Shown here one piece after another: positions 1 through 8,027 of a stretch of DNA of 64,000 nt. Source of the stretch: Phenylobacterium sp. LH3H17 (GTDB lineage Bacteria > Pseudomonadota > Alphaproteobacteria > Caulobacterales > Caulobacteraceae); NCBI RefSeq assembly GCF_024298925.1, contig NZ_CP101283.1, positions 3,291,001 through 3,355,000 of the forward strand, given 5' to 3'. Each line of letters starts with the position of its first letter. The first letter of the stretch is position 1. The notes beneath the pieces were generated by a model. That model was not told the DNA's origin and searched no databases. It saw nothing but the letters and a program-made list of their open reading frames with translations. Position numbers and translations under genes: made by a program.

Positions 1-320
1 GCGGTGATCGAGATGGCCGCCACGTCGCGGGACGGATGAGCGGTCCAAAGCTTGCCGCCGCCGGTGTCACGGATGCGGAGCGTCTGGGGCGAATAGCTCC
101 AGCTGCCGTCGGGATTGGCGATGCGATAGCCGATGCGGGCCTCGGCGCCCGGCATCTTCGCCAGGACGTGGTTGGCGGTGACCAGCACCGTGCGCGGCGC
201 TCCGTCGGGACCCGCCGAGGTGATCAGAAAGCCGGTTCCGACGGTGCGCGTACCGTCGCCCAGCGGCTGCTCGAGCTGAACGGTTGCGTGGATGAGCTCC
301 ACTGAAAGGTCCATGACCAT
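1..320 (-). CDS. Trypsin-like serine protease, N-terminal part (runs off window)
   Basis: Read from an ATG at 320 with a purine-rich AGGGGG stretch just upstream; a second in-frame ATG lies at 314. The translation contains TANHVL, which fits the catalytic His segment of chymotrypsin-fold proteases, and RDVAAISI, which fits the catalytic Asp segment. The Ser segment would lie beyond position 1. The spacing GTGFLIT ... TANHVL is the usual beta-barrel start of a trypsin_2-type domain. No signal peptide is visible at the start, so it may be cytoplasmic or the true start may differ. The family is fairly sure; substrate and full domain layout cannot be seen. Confidence 0.7.
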   Translation of the reverse strand, partial: MVMDLSVELIHATVQLEQPLGDGTRTVGTGFLITSAGPDGAPRTVLVTANHVLAKMPGAEARIGYRIANPDGSWSYSPQTLRIRDTGGGKLWTAHPSRDVAAISIT

Positions 321-639
321 TGCCCGCCCCCTTTACGCCACAAATCGTACGCTCCAGACCCTCCACTAGTTGTTTAAGAACATGGTTAACGCCTAGGCCA
401 CGAACCCCGCCCAGACTGCGCCCGATCGCCGCGCCCTGATTGTCCGGCAGGCAGGCTGGGCCTTGAGAACACCTTTAAAATCAACACTCAAGACTCCAGG
501 CCGCCGAGGCCACAGCCCAAGGTTCCCTGCGTTCACGATCTCATGAGCGGAACAGCTCTTATTAAGAAGTGGCCGCCGGGACACGCCCTTCGCGCATGGG
601 GCCTTGAGAGCCCGCGCCGGGCGTCGCATGTAGCGGGCC
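321..639. other. Intergenic region between divergent protease and ptrB
   Basis: About 320 bases upstream of two divergently transcribed genes, so it should hold both promoters. I see no convincing small gene. A short direct repeat (GGGCCTTGAGA) occurs near 454 and 599. Small open frames here overlap ptrB in antisense and have no ribosome binding site. No RNA gene or terminator was recognised. Confidence 0.5.
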
Positions 640-2724
640 ATGAGCGCTCCCAAACCTCCCGTCGCCCGCCGTGACCCCAAGATCATCGAACAGCTCGGGC
701 GCACGCGCACCGACGACTACGCCTGGATGAAGGATGAGAACTGGAAGGAGGTGCTGCGCGACCCCAAGGTCCTGCGCGCCGACATCCGCGAGCATCTCGA
801 GGCCGAGAACGCCTACACCAAGGCCATGCTGGCCGGCACCGAAGCGCTGCAAGCCCAGCTGTTCGCCGAGATGAAGGGCCGCATCAAGGAGGACGACAGC
901 TCGGTCCCCGCCTCCGATGGCGCCTGGGACTACTACGTGCGCTACGAGATCGGCGCCGAGCATCCCGTGCATGGCCGCCGGCCGCGCGGCCGTTCCGACG
1001 GCGAGGTGGTGCTGCTGGACGAGGACGCGCTCGCCAAGGACAAGGCCTTCTTCCAGGTGGGCGCGGCCCACCACAGTCCCGACCACCGGCTCTACGCCTG
1101 GGCCGCCGACGAGCAGGGCTCGGAGTACTACGCGATCCGGGTCAAGGACCTGGCGACCGGCGAGACCCTGCCCTTCCAGATCGACAGCGCCTATGGCGAC
1201 TTCACCTTCTCGCCGGACAGCCAGTGGCTGTTCTGGATCTGGCGCGACGAGAACGCCCGGCCCTCCAAGGTCTTCCGTCGTCCGGCCCGAGGCGGCGATG
1301 ACGTGCTGGTCTATGAGGAGAAGGACGAGGGCATGTTCCTGGGCGTCGGCAAGACCTCCGACGACAGCCACATGGTCGTCCATGTGGGCAACCAGGAGAC
1401 CACCGAGATCTGGCTGATTCCGGCCAGCGACCCGACCCGGCCGCCCTTCGTGGCCGAACCCCGTCGGGTGGGGGTCAAGTACGAGCTCGATCACTGGACC
1501 GACCGCTGGGTGATCCGCACCAACGCCGACGGCGCCGTGGACTTCAAGCTGATGGCCTCGAGCGCGGAGATCCCGGCCAAGTCGAGCTGGACCGACTTCG
1601 TCCCCCACCAGCCGGGCCGCTACATCACCGGCTTCGCGGCCTTCGCCGGCCACCTGGTCCGCGCCCAGCGGGTCAACGCCCTGGACGAGATCGTGGTCAT
1701 GGCCCGTGGCGGCGAGGAGCACGTGGTGGCCTTCGACGAGGAGGCCTATGCGCTCTCCCTGGAGGGCGGCTACGAGTACGAGACCACCCTCACCCGCTTC
1801 GTCTACCAGTCGCCGACCACGCCCCGGCAGTGGTTCGACTACGACATGGCCGCCCGCGAGCGGACCCTGCGCAAGACCCAGGAAATCCCCTCCGGCCATG
1901 ATCCCGAGCGTTATGTGGCGCGCAGGCTCTATGCGACGGCCAGCGACGGCGCCGAGGTGCCGATCACCGTCCTGATGCTGAAGGACACGCCCCTGGACGG
2001 CTCGGCGCGCCTGCTGCTCTACGGCTACGGCTCCTACGGCCACGCCATGGAGCCCAGCTTCTCGATCCGCACCCTGAGCCTCGTCGACCGTGGATGGATC
2101 TGGGCCGTGGCCCATGTGCGCGGCGGCTCGGACAAGGGCTGGGGCTGGTTCCTGGACGGGCGCAAGGAGAAGAAGGCCAACACCTTCACCGACTTCATCA
2201 CCTGCGCCGAGCATCTGGCCGCCCACGGCTATGGGGCGCTGGGCGAGATGGCGGCCTATGGCGGCTCGGCGGGCGGCATGCTGATGGGCGCGGTGGCCAA
2301 CCTGCGTCCTGAGCTCTGGAGCGGGGTCATCGCCGCGGTGCCCTTCGTCGACGTGCTGAACACCATGAGCGACACCACCCTGCCGCTCACCCCGCCGGAG
2401 TGGCCCGAATGGGGCAACCCGATCGAGGACGCCGACGCCTACGACCGCATCGCGTCCTACAGTCCCTACGACCAGGTCGCACCCAAGCCCTATCCGGCGA
2501 TTCTGGCCACCGGCGGTCTGTCGGATCCCCGCGTCACCTATTGGGAGCCGCAGAAGTGGGTGGCCAAGCTGCGTGAGAATACGACTGGCCGCGCTCCCAT
2601 CCTGCTCAAGATCAACATGGAGGCCGGCCACGGCGGCGCCTCGGGCCGTTTCGACTTCCTGAAGGAGATCGCCCTGGACTACGCTTTCGCCATCTGGGCG
2701 GCGGATCGGGGCTGGGAGAAATAG
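640..2724 (+). CDS. ptrB: Oligopeptidase B (S9 family prolyl-oligopeptidase type)
   Basis: A 694-residue protein, the normal length for protease II / oligopeptidase B, which cleaves short peptides after Arg and Lys in the cytoplasm. The N-terminal half is the beta-propeller; the C-terminal half is the alpha/beta-hydrolase domain. The nucleophile sits in YGGSAGGM (Ser about 543), the Asp in GLSDPRV (about 629) and the His in EAGHGG (about 664), giving a complete triad. The opening segment (PPVARRDP, then DDYAWMKDEN) is typical of the family. The ATG at 640 has only a weak ribosome binding site. An acetyltransferase gene follows after 35 bases and may be cotranscribed, with a hairpin in between. 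Confidence 0.93.
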   Translation: MSAPKPPVARRDPKIIEQLGRTRTDDYAWMKDENWKEVLRDPKVLRADIREHLEAENAYTKAMLAGTEALQAQLFAEMKGRIKEDDSSVPASDGAWDYYVRYEIGAEHPVHGRRPRGRSDGEVVLLDEDALAKDKAFFQVGAAHHSPDHRLYAWAADEQGSEYYAIRVKDLATGETLPFQIDSAYGDFTFSPDSQWLFWIWRDENARPSKVFRRPARGGDDVLVYEEKDEGMFLGVGKTSDDSHMVVHVGNQETTEIWLIPASDPTRPPFVAEPRRVGVKYELDHWTDRWVIRTNADGAVDFKLMASSAEIPAKSSWTDFVPHQPGRYITGFAAFAGHLVRAQRVNALDEIVVMARGGEEHVVAFDEEAYALSLEGGYEYETTLTRFVYQSPTTPRQWFDYDMAARERTLRKTQEIPSGHDPERYVARRLYATASDGAEVPITVLMLKDTPLDGSARLLLYGYGSYGHAMEPSFSIRTLSLVDRGWIWAVAHVRGGSDKGWGWFLDGRKEKKANTFTDFITCAEHLAAHGYGALGEMAAYGGSAGGMLMGAVANLRPELWSGVIAAVPFVDVLNTMSDTTLPLTPPEWPEWGNPIEDADAYDRIASYSPYDQVAPKPYPAILATGGLSDPRVTYWEPQKWVAKLRENTTGRAPILLKINMEAGHGGASGRFDFLKEIALDYAFAIWAADRGWEK

Positions 2725-2727
2725 TCC

Positions 2728-2752
2728 TTCCTCCCCCATTCATGGGGAGGAA
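2728..2752. repeat. Intergenic palindrome overlapping the ribosome binding site of the next gene
   Basis: TTCCTCCCC at 2728-2736 pairs perfectly with GGGGAGGAA at 2744-2752, a 9-bp stem with a 7-base loop. The right arm contains the GGAGG ribosome binding site of the acetyltransferase gene that starts at 2760. No T-run follows, so it is not a standard terminator. Similar CTCC/GGAG palindromes occur at 41465-41485 and 47141-47174. Confidence 0.6.
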
Positions 2753-2759
2753 AGAACGC

Positions 2760-3305
2760 ATGATCGTCAGGCCGTCCCTGGAAGCCGACGCTCCGGCGCT
2801 CGCCGCCATCTATGGCCACCATGTGCTGCACGGCTTCGGCACCTTCGAAGAGGTCCCGCCCACGCCGCAGGACATGGCCGGACGCCGCGCGGCCATCGTG
2901 GAGCGGGGCATGCCCTATCTGGTGGCTGAGGTGGCCGGCCAGGTGCTGGGCTTCGCCTATGCCGGCCCGTTCCGGCCGCGGGCGGCCTATCGCTACACGG
3001 TGGAGGACAGCGTCTATATCGCTCCGGACGCCATGGGCCGCGGCGTCGGCAAGGCGGTGCTCAGCGAGGTCCTGAGCGCCTGCCAAGCCTTCGGCATCCG
3101 GCAGGTGGTGGCGGTGATCGGCGACAGCGGCAACGCCGGCTCCATCGCCCTGCACCGCGCCCTGGGCTTCGAGCCCGCCGGCGTCGGAAAGAGCCTCGGC
3201 TTCAAGCACGGCCGCTGGGTCGACATCGTCTGGATGCAGAAGGCGCTGAACGGCGGCGACGCCAGCGCGCCCGACGCCCCGGGACTTTCGCTCGGCGGCG
3301 CCTGA
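2760..3305 (+). CDS. GNAT N-acetyltransferase, phosphinothricin acetyltransferase-like
   Basis: Start chosen at 2760 because GGGAGGAA at 2745-2752 lies at ideal spacing; an in-frame ATG at 2742 would put the ribosome binding site inside the gene. The product is about 181 residues. The opening (MIVRPSLEADAPALAAIYGHHV), the block RAAYRYTVEDSVYIAP and the acetyl-CoA loop region MGRGVGKAVL are those of the Pat/Bar/YncA branch of the GNAT fold. These enzymes acetylate small amines such as phosphinothricin or methionine sulfoximine; the real substrate here is unknown. The last 20 residues are low-complexity Ala/Gly/Ser. Confidence 0.88.
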   Translation: MIVRPSLEADAPALAAIYGHHVLHGFGTFEEVPPTPQDMAGRRAAIVERGMPYLVAEVAGQVLGFAYAGPFRPRAAYRYTVEDSVYIAPDAMGRGVGKAVLSEVLSACQAFGIRQVVAVIGDSGNAGSIALHRALGFEPAGVGKSLGFKHGRWVDIVWMQKALNGGDASAPDAPGLSLGGA

Positions 3306-3379
3306 CCCGGACGGAGCCATGGCCCGCGACTTGCGCGGGATGGTGCGAAGACCTTCGCGCCGTCCCAAAGGAGTCCACC

Positions 3380-3517
3380 GTGCGCCTCAACCTCCGCCGC
3401 AACGCCGTCCAATGGGCGCGCAGCGGCCTCACCGTCATCCTGGCCGGCATGGCCCTGCTGGCCCTGATCCAGATCGGCCTGTTCGTCCGCGTGCTGACTC
3501 AGAGCATGGCCGGCTGA
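3380..3517 (+). CDS. Small single-pass membrane protein, 45 residues
   Basis: A GTG start at 3380 is preceded by AAAGGAGT at a good distance. The 45-residue product has a basic N-terminus (RLNLRRNAVQWARSG) and one hydrophobic segment (about residues 17-36, LTVILAGMALLALIQIGLFV), so it is predicted as a single-pass inner-membrane protein with a positive inside end. It has no recognised family. It sits alone between the acetyltransferase and tRNA-Gln, with a possible terminator hairpin over its stop codon. The ribosome binding site and clean helix make it likely to be a real gene. Confidence 0.6.
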   Translation: MRLNLRRNAVQWARSGLTVILAGMALLALIQIGLFVRVLTQSMAG

Positions 3518-3533
3518 GGCCGGCGGCCGTTTT
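3509..3533 (+). terminator. Possible intrinsic terminator after the small membrane protein gene
   Basis: GCCGGC at 3509-3514 and GCCGGC at 3519-3524 can pair around the stop codon, followed by GGCCG and TTTT at 3530-3533. The stem is short and the T-run is only four bases. Confidence 0.35.
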
Positions 3534-3550
3534 CGGGTCGGGGGAGAGAT

Positions 3551-3624
3551 TGGCTGGGGAACTAGGACTCGAACCTAGAACGACGGTACCAAAAACCGCT
3601 GTGTTACCATTACACCATTCCCCA
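3551..3624 (-). tRNA. tRNA-Gln (anticodon TTG)
   Basis: Read on the minus strand from 3624. A 7-bp acceptor stem (TGGGGAA with TTCCCCA) is visible. The D arm is followed by an anticodon stem GCGGT/ACCGT around the loop TTTTGGT, giving anticodon TTG. The T arm contains GTTCGAGTC. The CCA end is encoded at 3551-3553. Confidence 0.96.
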
Positions 3625-3766
3625 GCAGGAACAGCGCGCGGGATGGACCCGCCGCGAGCGGGTGGAGATAGCCCAACCGAACCGGCGATGCAACGCCTCC
3701 GCAAAAGCTTGTTTCACGGTCGCTTGCGGCGCTGCGGGGGCTCCTCTATAAGGCGCGCTCTCAAGT

Positions 3767-3843
3767 CGGAGTGTGGCTCAGTCTGGTAGAGCACCGCGTT
3801 CGGGACGCGGGGGTCGCAGGTTCGAATCCTGCCACTCCGACCA
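3767..3843 (+). tRNA. tRNA-Pro (anticodon CGG)
   Basis: The acceptor stem CGGAGTG pairs with CACTCCG. The D arm contains GGCTCAGTCTGGTAGAGC. The anticodon loop TTCGGGA gives CGG, and the T arm contains GGTTCGAATCC. CCA is encoded at 3841-3843. It lies on the opposite strand to tRNA-Gln, 142 bases away. Confidence 0.97.
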
Positions 3844-4047
3844 ATCATTCCGGCCCCCGACCGGACGGCGTTTCCGAACTCGGTTCTCTCGATAAATCCG
3901 CGCCCAGGCGTTTAGCTAATCCGTGCAGCGGCTCTCGGCGCGCACCGGTTGGCCTCTGGTCGAATAAGAGGCCGCGCGGCGCGGAACGATGCTGCGCTGC
4001 ACCACGTTGGAACCACGACTCGACGATCGCGTCGCTGGACACACACA

Positions 4048-5085
4048 ATGAAATTGCCCACTGCCCTCCGCCCGGCGCGGCCGGACGCCTCCAAAGCCGT
4101 CCTGATAGCCGGCGCCGTCGCGGCCCTCGCCGCGGTCGCCGCGACCAATCAACTGCTGGCCAAGCGCAGCGAGCGCCGGCATCCCCCGAGGGGCCAGGTC
4201 ATAGAGGTCGACGGCGTCCGCCTGCATTATTTCGAAGCCGGCACGGGCACGCCCGTCGTGCTCATCCACGGCAATGGCGTCACGGCCGAAGACTATGTCG
4301 TCAGCGGCCTGTTCCACCGCTTGGCCGCCAACCATCGCGTCATCGCGTTCGATCGGCCCGGCTTCGGCTACACCGCTCGACCCCGAAACAAGATCTGGAC
4401 GGCATCGGCCCAGGCCAAGCTCATCGCCGCGGCGCTGGACCTGCTCGCCGTTAAGAATCCCGTGGTCGTGGCCCACTCCTGGGGCACATTGGTGGCTCTG
4501 CGCCTGGCCCTGCAACGGCCCGATCTCGTCGCGGGGCTCGGACTGATGTCAGGCTACTATTGGCCGACCCCGCGCCTGGATGTGCCGATGATGAGCGGCC
4601 CGGCCATTCCGGTGCTCGGCGACGTCATGCGCTTCACGGTGTCGCCGCTCATGGGCCGGCTGATGGCGCCGCTGGCCTTCAGGCATGTGTTCTCGCCGGC
4701 CAAGGTGACGCAAGACTTCAAGGGGGAGTTCCCAACCTCAATGGCGCTGCGCCCCGGCCAGATCCGGGCCTCCGCGGGCGACACCGCCATGATGCCGCTC
4801 GAAGCCCTGAGCATATCAAAGCTCTACAACGAGCTGGCCTGCCCGATCCTGCTCATCGCGGGTGATGGCGACAAGATCGCCAGCTTCAAGCACCAGTCGG
4901 TTAAGTTTGCGCGGCGCACTGGATGCGAACTGCACACCGTCCGGGGCGCTGGCCATATGGTCCATCACATCGCGCCTGACGAAGTGGGCTCGGCCCTCGA
5001 AACGCTGATCGCCCGGGCCGAGGGCCTTCCATCGGCCTCCTCCCAGCCGCGCTCCGATGCCGAGCTTGAGCGAACCCGCGCCTGA
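4048..5085 (+). CDS. Alpha/beta-fold hydrolase, membrane-anchored
   Basis: Start at 4048 (MKLPTALRP). The frame is open further upstream, but that part is arginine-rich and not protein-like. The product is 345 residues. Residues about 14-35 form a hydrophobic segment followed by KRSERR, a likely signal anchor. The hydrolase fold follows: oxyanion-region VVLIHGNG, nucleophile elbow AHSWG (Ser about 144), acid-region LLIAGDGDKI, and catalytic His in GAGHMVHH. The LMSGYYWPTPR lid region is seen in lipase/esterase-like and haloperoxidase-like members. Substrate is unknown. The last 25 residues are polar and probably disordered. Confidence 0.85.
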   Translation: MKLPTALRPARPDASKAVLIAGAVAALAAVAATNQLLAKRSERRHPPRGQVIEVDGVRLHYFEAGTGTPVVLIHGNGVTAEDYVVSGLFHRLAANHRVIAFDRPGFGYTARPRNKIWTASAQAKLIAAALDLLAVKNPVVVAHSWGTLVALRLALQRPDLVAGLGLMSGYYWPTPRLDVPMMSGPAIPVLGDVMRFTVSPLMGRLMAPLAFRHVFSPAKVTQDFKGEFPTSMALRPGQIRASAGDTAMMPLEALSISKLYNELACPILLIAGDGDKIASFKHQSVKFARRTGCELHTVRGAGHMVHHIAPDEVGSALETLIARAEGLPSASSQPRSDAELERTRA

Positions 5086-5194
5086 GCGAGAGCCAGGACC
5101 GCTTGGCCCAAGCCCACACCGAGGCCTCAGTGCGTGTCGACGGGCCGAGGACGGAAACGGGAGGGCGCTCGAAGCGATCCCACCCCCCGTCCCG

Positions 5195-5713
5195 TCAGAA
5201 GGGGCGTTCGCCCCGATAGTTTCCGGCCTCTGCATAGCGACAGACCAGGATGTCTTCGTCGCGGGTCGAGGCCAGCGCGCATCCCACTTCGCGGGTGTTA
5301 CGCCAAACAACCTGGGTGTAGTGGCCGACGTCCTCCGATCGGCCGGTCTGGCTGTTGTCCGGGAACAGACCAGGGCGGAAGTGCCGCTTCTCGGCGATCC
5401 ACGCCGCCGTCATCGCCTCGGGCGCGAAGCGTCCTCGCGTCCCGGCCCAGAGGTTCTCTCCCTCAGGTGTCCGGGGATCTTCCGGCGCGTGTTCGAACCT
5501 GCCGGTGGATGCGAGCCGGTTAGCCCAGGCCTCGGCCGAGCCGGCCAGCGAAGCGTTCCAACGCAATGGCGGGACACCCACGCTGGCGCGTTCAAGGTTG
5601 TGTGTCGCCAGGATGCGATCGTCGAGGTCAGCTCTGATGTACTGCGCGCCCGAGAGGAGCGGCGCGATTAAGGCGACGATCGTTCCTGCCAGCCGCCCGC
5701 GACACCGCAACAT
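5195..5713 (-). CDS. Secreted CAP-domain (SCP/PR-1-like) protein
   Basis: 172 residues with an N-terminal hydrophobic stretch (about residues 8-22) fitting a signal peptide. The CAP fold signature is present: LATHNLERASVGVPPL, an FEHAPED segment, GENLWAG, and GHYTQVVWRNTREVGC, the family's most conserved block with its His and Tyr. Cys occurs in VGCA and LVCRYA, as in secreted relatives. Bacterial members are extracytoplasmic and of mostly unknown function. It stands alone between the hydrolase and the L,D-transpeptidase gene. A GGGGGAG motif lies about 10 bases before the ATG at 5713. Confidence 0.87.
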   Translation of the reverse strand: MLRCRGRLAGTIVALIAPLLSGAQYIRADLDDRILATHNLERASVGVPPLRWNASLAGSAEAWANRLASTGRFEHAPEDPRTPEGENLWAGTRGRFAPEAMTAAWIAEKRHFRPGLFPDNSQTGRSEDVGHYTQVVWRNTREVGCALASTRDEDILVCRYAEAGNYRGERPF

Positions 5714-5843
5714 GACGAACCCACTCCCCCTGTTACGAGGAGGGTGCGCCCTGCAGGTAAGGTCCGCGTTTAGGAACGCGGTTAACGGCCTTTAAGCCTC
5801 AGCGCCGCGCGCCAGTCCGTTGGGCCGGGTTTGCCGGGACCGA

Positions 5844-6467
5844 TTAGCTGACGATGAACACAGGGTCGCCTAGCTTCATCTCGGCGAAGAGCCGTCTCGC
5901 GAAGGCCTCCGGCACGCCGATGCAGCCGTGCGTGGCCCACCCTTCACGGACGTTGCTGCCGTGGATGGCCACTCCGTCCTGGGTGAGGCGTAGCATGTAG
6001 GGCATGGGCGCGTCATACGTCTGGGAATGGTAGTCACGGGCCTTCTGAAGCACCGTGAAAGCCCCGGCGGGGGTCGGTTTGCTCTCGGCGCCATAGAGGA
6101 TCACGGCCGACCCGATTTCATCGCCGCCGCGGAAGACCGAGACCAGTTGCCGGCTGACGTCGACACGAACCCAGACCGGCCCGGCTGGGACCCCGCTGTC
6201 CTCCCAGACATAGTCGCCATAGCGCATGGGCTTATCCACGCGCAGCAAGCTGTGGACGGTTCGCGCCTGCCCATCGGGCAGGGGGAGCCATGGCTGCGCG
6301 GTCTCCGAAAAATGGACGCGGGCGCTATCCTCCGCGGCGGTTGCCGGAACGGGCGCCCGCGCCTGCTCGATCTCCGGCCGCGTCCGATCCTTAGGGCCGC
6401 AAGCCGCAAGGCAAAGAGCGGCGCAGGCGGCGACGAGGAGTTCAACCCGGCCAGGTCTCTGCACCAT
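5844..6467 (-). CDS. L,D-transpeptidase (YkuD domain) lipoprotein
   Basis: Start chosen at 6467 (MVQRPGRVEL) because it opens a lipoprotein signal peptide ending in the lipobox LAAC (Cys about 25); the longer upstream frame is an antisense shadow. The 207-residue product carries a YkuD catalytic domain in its second half. It has IHGSN, then THGCIGV with the active-site Cys, and the substrate-side segment SKPTPAGAFTVLQK. Such enzymes make 3-3 peptidoglycan cross-links or attach proteins to peptidoglycan in the periplasm. It follows a PEP-CTERM protein gene on the same strand with a 13-base gap, so the two are probably cotranscribed. Confidence 0.88.
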   Translation of the reverse strand: MVQRPGRVELLVAACAALCLAACGPKDRTRPEIEQARAPVPATAAEDSARVHFSETAQPWLPLPDGQARTVHSLLRVDKPMRYGDYVWEDSGVPAGPVWVRVDVSRQLVSVFRGGDEIGSAVILYGAESKPTPAGAFTVLQKARDYHSQTYDAPMPYMLRLTQDGVAIHGSNVREGWATHGCIGVPEAFARRLFAEMKLGDPVFIVS

Positions 6468-6480
6468 TCCTCGCCCCGCC

Positions 6481-7245
6481 CTAGCTTGGCCGATAGCCGA
6501 GGCGGCGGGTTCCCGAGCGCCGTATCGACCATCCGACGGCGAAAAATCCGACGAGCATGATGACCCAGGAGGCCGGCTCGGGCACCGCGCTGGGCGTCGG
6601 AGGCGACACAGGACCGCCGGGTATGACCGGGACCACGGGCAGGACAGGTTCAACCGGCACGACTGGGCCAACAGGCGGCAGCACGGGTACGACCGGGACG
6701 ACGGGCACGACCGGGACGACGGGTTCGACCGGGACGACGGGTTCGACCGGGACGACTGGCACCACAGGAACGTCAGGCGTCCCCGGAAGGGTCGGCGATA
6801 TCGGCCCGCCCCCGCCTGGGCCGATGTACGGGAAGCCCGGTTCGCCAACCGGAGGGCCGCCGAACAGCGGCTGGGCGCCGCCGGGCGTGAAGCCGGGCTG
6901 TGCGATACTTGCCAGCGGGCCAATATCCGAAGCCGCGGCCGCCGTCGGAGCGACAGGTTCGAGGGGGGGAATGATCGGTGGCCGCTCGCGCACCCTGCCC
7001 AGGACGCGCTGGGCTGGCGGGGCCGCGGCGGCGCCCACGGCGGTCCGGTGAGGTTTCGTGCTGAGGAGGGCGCCGGCGCCTCGCCCCCCGGGCGACCTTT
7101 TCGCCAGGAAAGAAAGCGGATCACCCACGACGGCGGCCAGAGTTCGGCTTCCGCCTCCGTCGGAGTCTCCACCGATCGCGGCGGCTGACATCCAGACGAG
7201 CACGGGAACAACCGTCACGGCCGCCCAGCCCCACCGAATTTTCAT
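6481..7245 (-). CDS. PEP-CTERM (PEPxxW type) sorting-domain protein with Pro/Val repeats
   Basis: Start at 7245 ([10 protein letters not shown]) with GGAG six bases upstream; the frame extends further upstream without support. The product is 254 residues. It has an N-terminal signal-like hydrophobic segment, a low-complexity middle, a Pro/Val/Glu repeat region (units like VPVEPV) and a C-terminal tripartite sorting signal: VPEPASW, a hydrophobic helix, then RRSGTRR. That tail is the PEP-CTERM signal recognised by exosortase, which cleaves and hands the protein to the envelope surface. No exosortase is in this window. Function of the repeat stalk is unknown. Confidence 0.82.
   Translation of the reverse strand: MKIRWGWAAVTVVPVLVWMSAAAIGGDSDGGGSRTLAAVVGDPLSFLAKRSPGGRGAGALLSTKPHRTAVGAAAAPPAQRVLGRVRERPPIIPPLEPVAPTAAAASDIGPLASIAQPGFTPGGAQPLFGGPPVGEPGFPYIGPGGGGPISPTLPGTPDVPVVPVVPVEPVVPVEPVVPVVPVVPVVPVLPPVGPVVPVEPVLPVVPVIPGGPVSPPTPSAVPEPASWVIMLVGFFAVGWSIRRSGTRRLGYRPS
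6682..6760 (-). repeat. Tandem 18-base repeats coding for VPVEPV units
   Basis: Near-identical units of 18 bases (plus-strand core GACGGGTTCGACCGGGAC) are repeated in tandem, with diverged copies on both sides from about 6620 to 6780. They encode the Pro/Val/Glu stalk of the PEP-CTERM protein. Repeats of this sort change copy number easily. Confidence 0.75.
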
Positions 7246-7430
7246 TTCAACTCCAATGCCCCCCGCGTTTGCAGGAAGCTTAGCTCTAACGCGCACGAAC
7301 GGCCCCGGTTGCAGACTAAAGCGCCCGCCGTCTGGGATACATGACGGTTTGGGTCACACCCCTACCCCTTCAGTCAACAGCGGCGCCAAGCTGGCTTTCC
7401 GCCGATGGCGATCTCTGAGACCTTCTCACC

Positions 7431-8027
7431 ATGCAGAACCGGCAGGCAGTGGGTCTGGTGATCGCCGGTGGGCGGTCCCAGCGGTTCGGCGGCGAGAAGG
7501 CCGTGGCGATGCTGGGGGGACGCTCCCTGCTCGCGCGGGCCTGCGCGCGGCTGGCGGCCGATTGCACGGTGGTGGCGGTCAACGCCCGCGGCGAGGGCGC
7601 GGCGGAGGCGGGGCGGCTCGGCGTGCCGGCGCTCGATGATCCCCCCGGCCTGGCGAGCGGTCCGCTGAGCGGTGTCCTGGCCGGACTACGATGGGCGAGG
7701 GAACGGGGGGCCAGGCTGATGATCACCCTGCCCTGCGACACGCCCCTACTGCCGGACGACCTGGTCGCGCGGCTGATCGCGGCGGCGCAGGGCCGGCGCT
7801 GCGCGGTGGCGCGGTCGCCGGATGGGTTGCAGTCGCTCTGCGCCGCCTGGAGCGTCGACCTGATCGGCGACCTGGAAGCCGCTCTGGCGGACGGCCGCCA
7901 TCCGCCGGTCCACGGTTTCCTGGAGGACCACGATTGCGGTCTGGTCGACTATGCCGACGCCGCGGCCTTCCTGAACCTCAACACGCCTCAGGACCTCGCC
8001 GAGGCCGAGCGCAGGCTGGGCGCATAG
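7431..8027 (+). CDS. mobA: Molybdenum cofactor guanylyltransferase
   Basis: 198 residues. The enzyme adds GMP to molybdopterin to make the bis-MGD cofactor used by DMSO-reductase-family enzymes such as the nitrate reductase encoded nearby. The nucleotide-binding loop VGLVIAGGRSQRFGGEKA is the family signature, followed by LDDPPGLASGPLSGVLAGL and MITLPCDTPLLP. The start at 7431 has a weak ribosome binding site. The gene converges on cobA and the two overlap by 40 bases. Placement beside the nitrate locus matches the cofactor need of NasA. Confidence 0.9.
   Translation: MQNRQAVGLVIAGGRSQRFGGEKAVAMLGGRSLLARACARLAADCTVVAVNARGEGAAEAGRLGVPALDDPPGLASGPLSGVLAGLRWARERGARLMITLPCDTPLLPDDLVARLIAAAQGRRCAVARSPDGLQSLCAAWSVDLIGDLEAALADGRHPPVHGFLEDHDCGLVDYADAAAFLNLNTPQDLAEAERRLGA

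Noticed and set aside
562..2739. A 725-residue open frame antisense to ptrB
   Set aside because: Val/Gly/Arg/Asp-rich shadow typical of the opposite strand of a high-GC gene; ptrB on the plus strand has complete catalytic motifs.
6557..7051. Plus-strand frame with collagen-like Gly-Thr-Thr repeats
   Set aside because: It is the exact antisense of the Pro/Val repeats. The minus strand has a ribosome binding site, signal peptide and PEP-CTERM tail; the plus frame has none.
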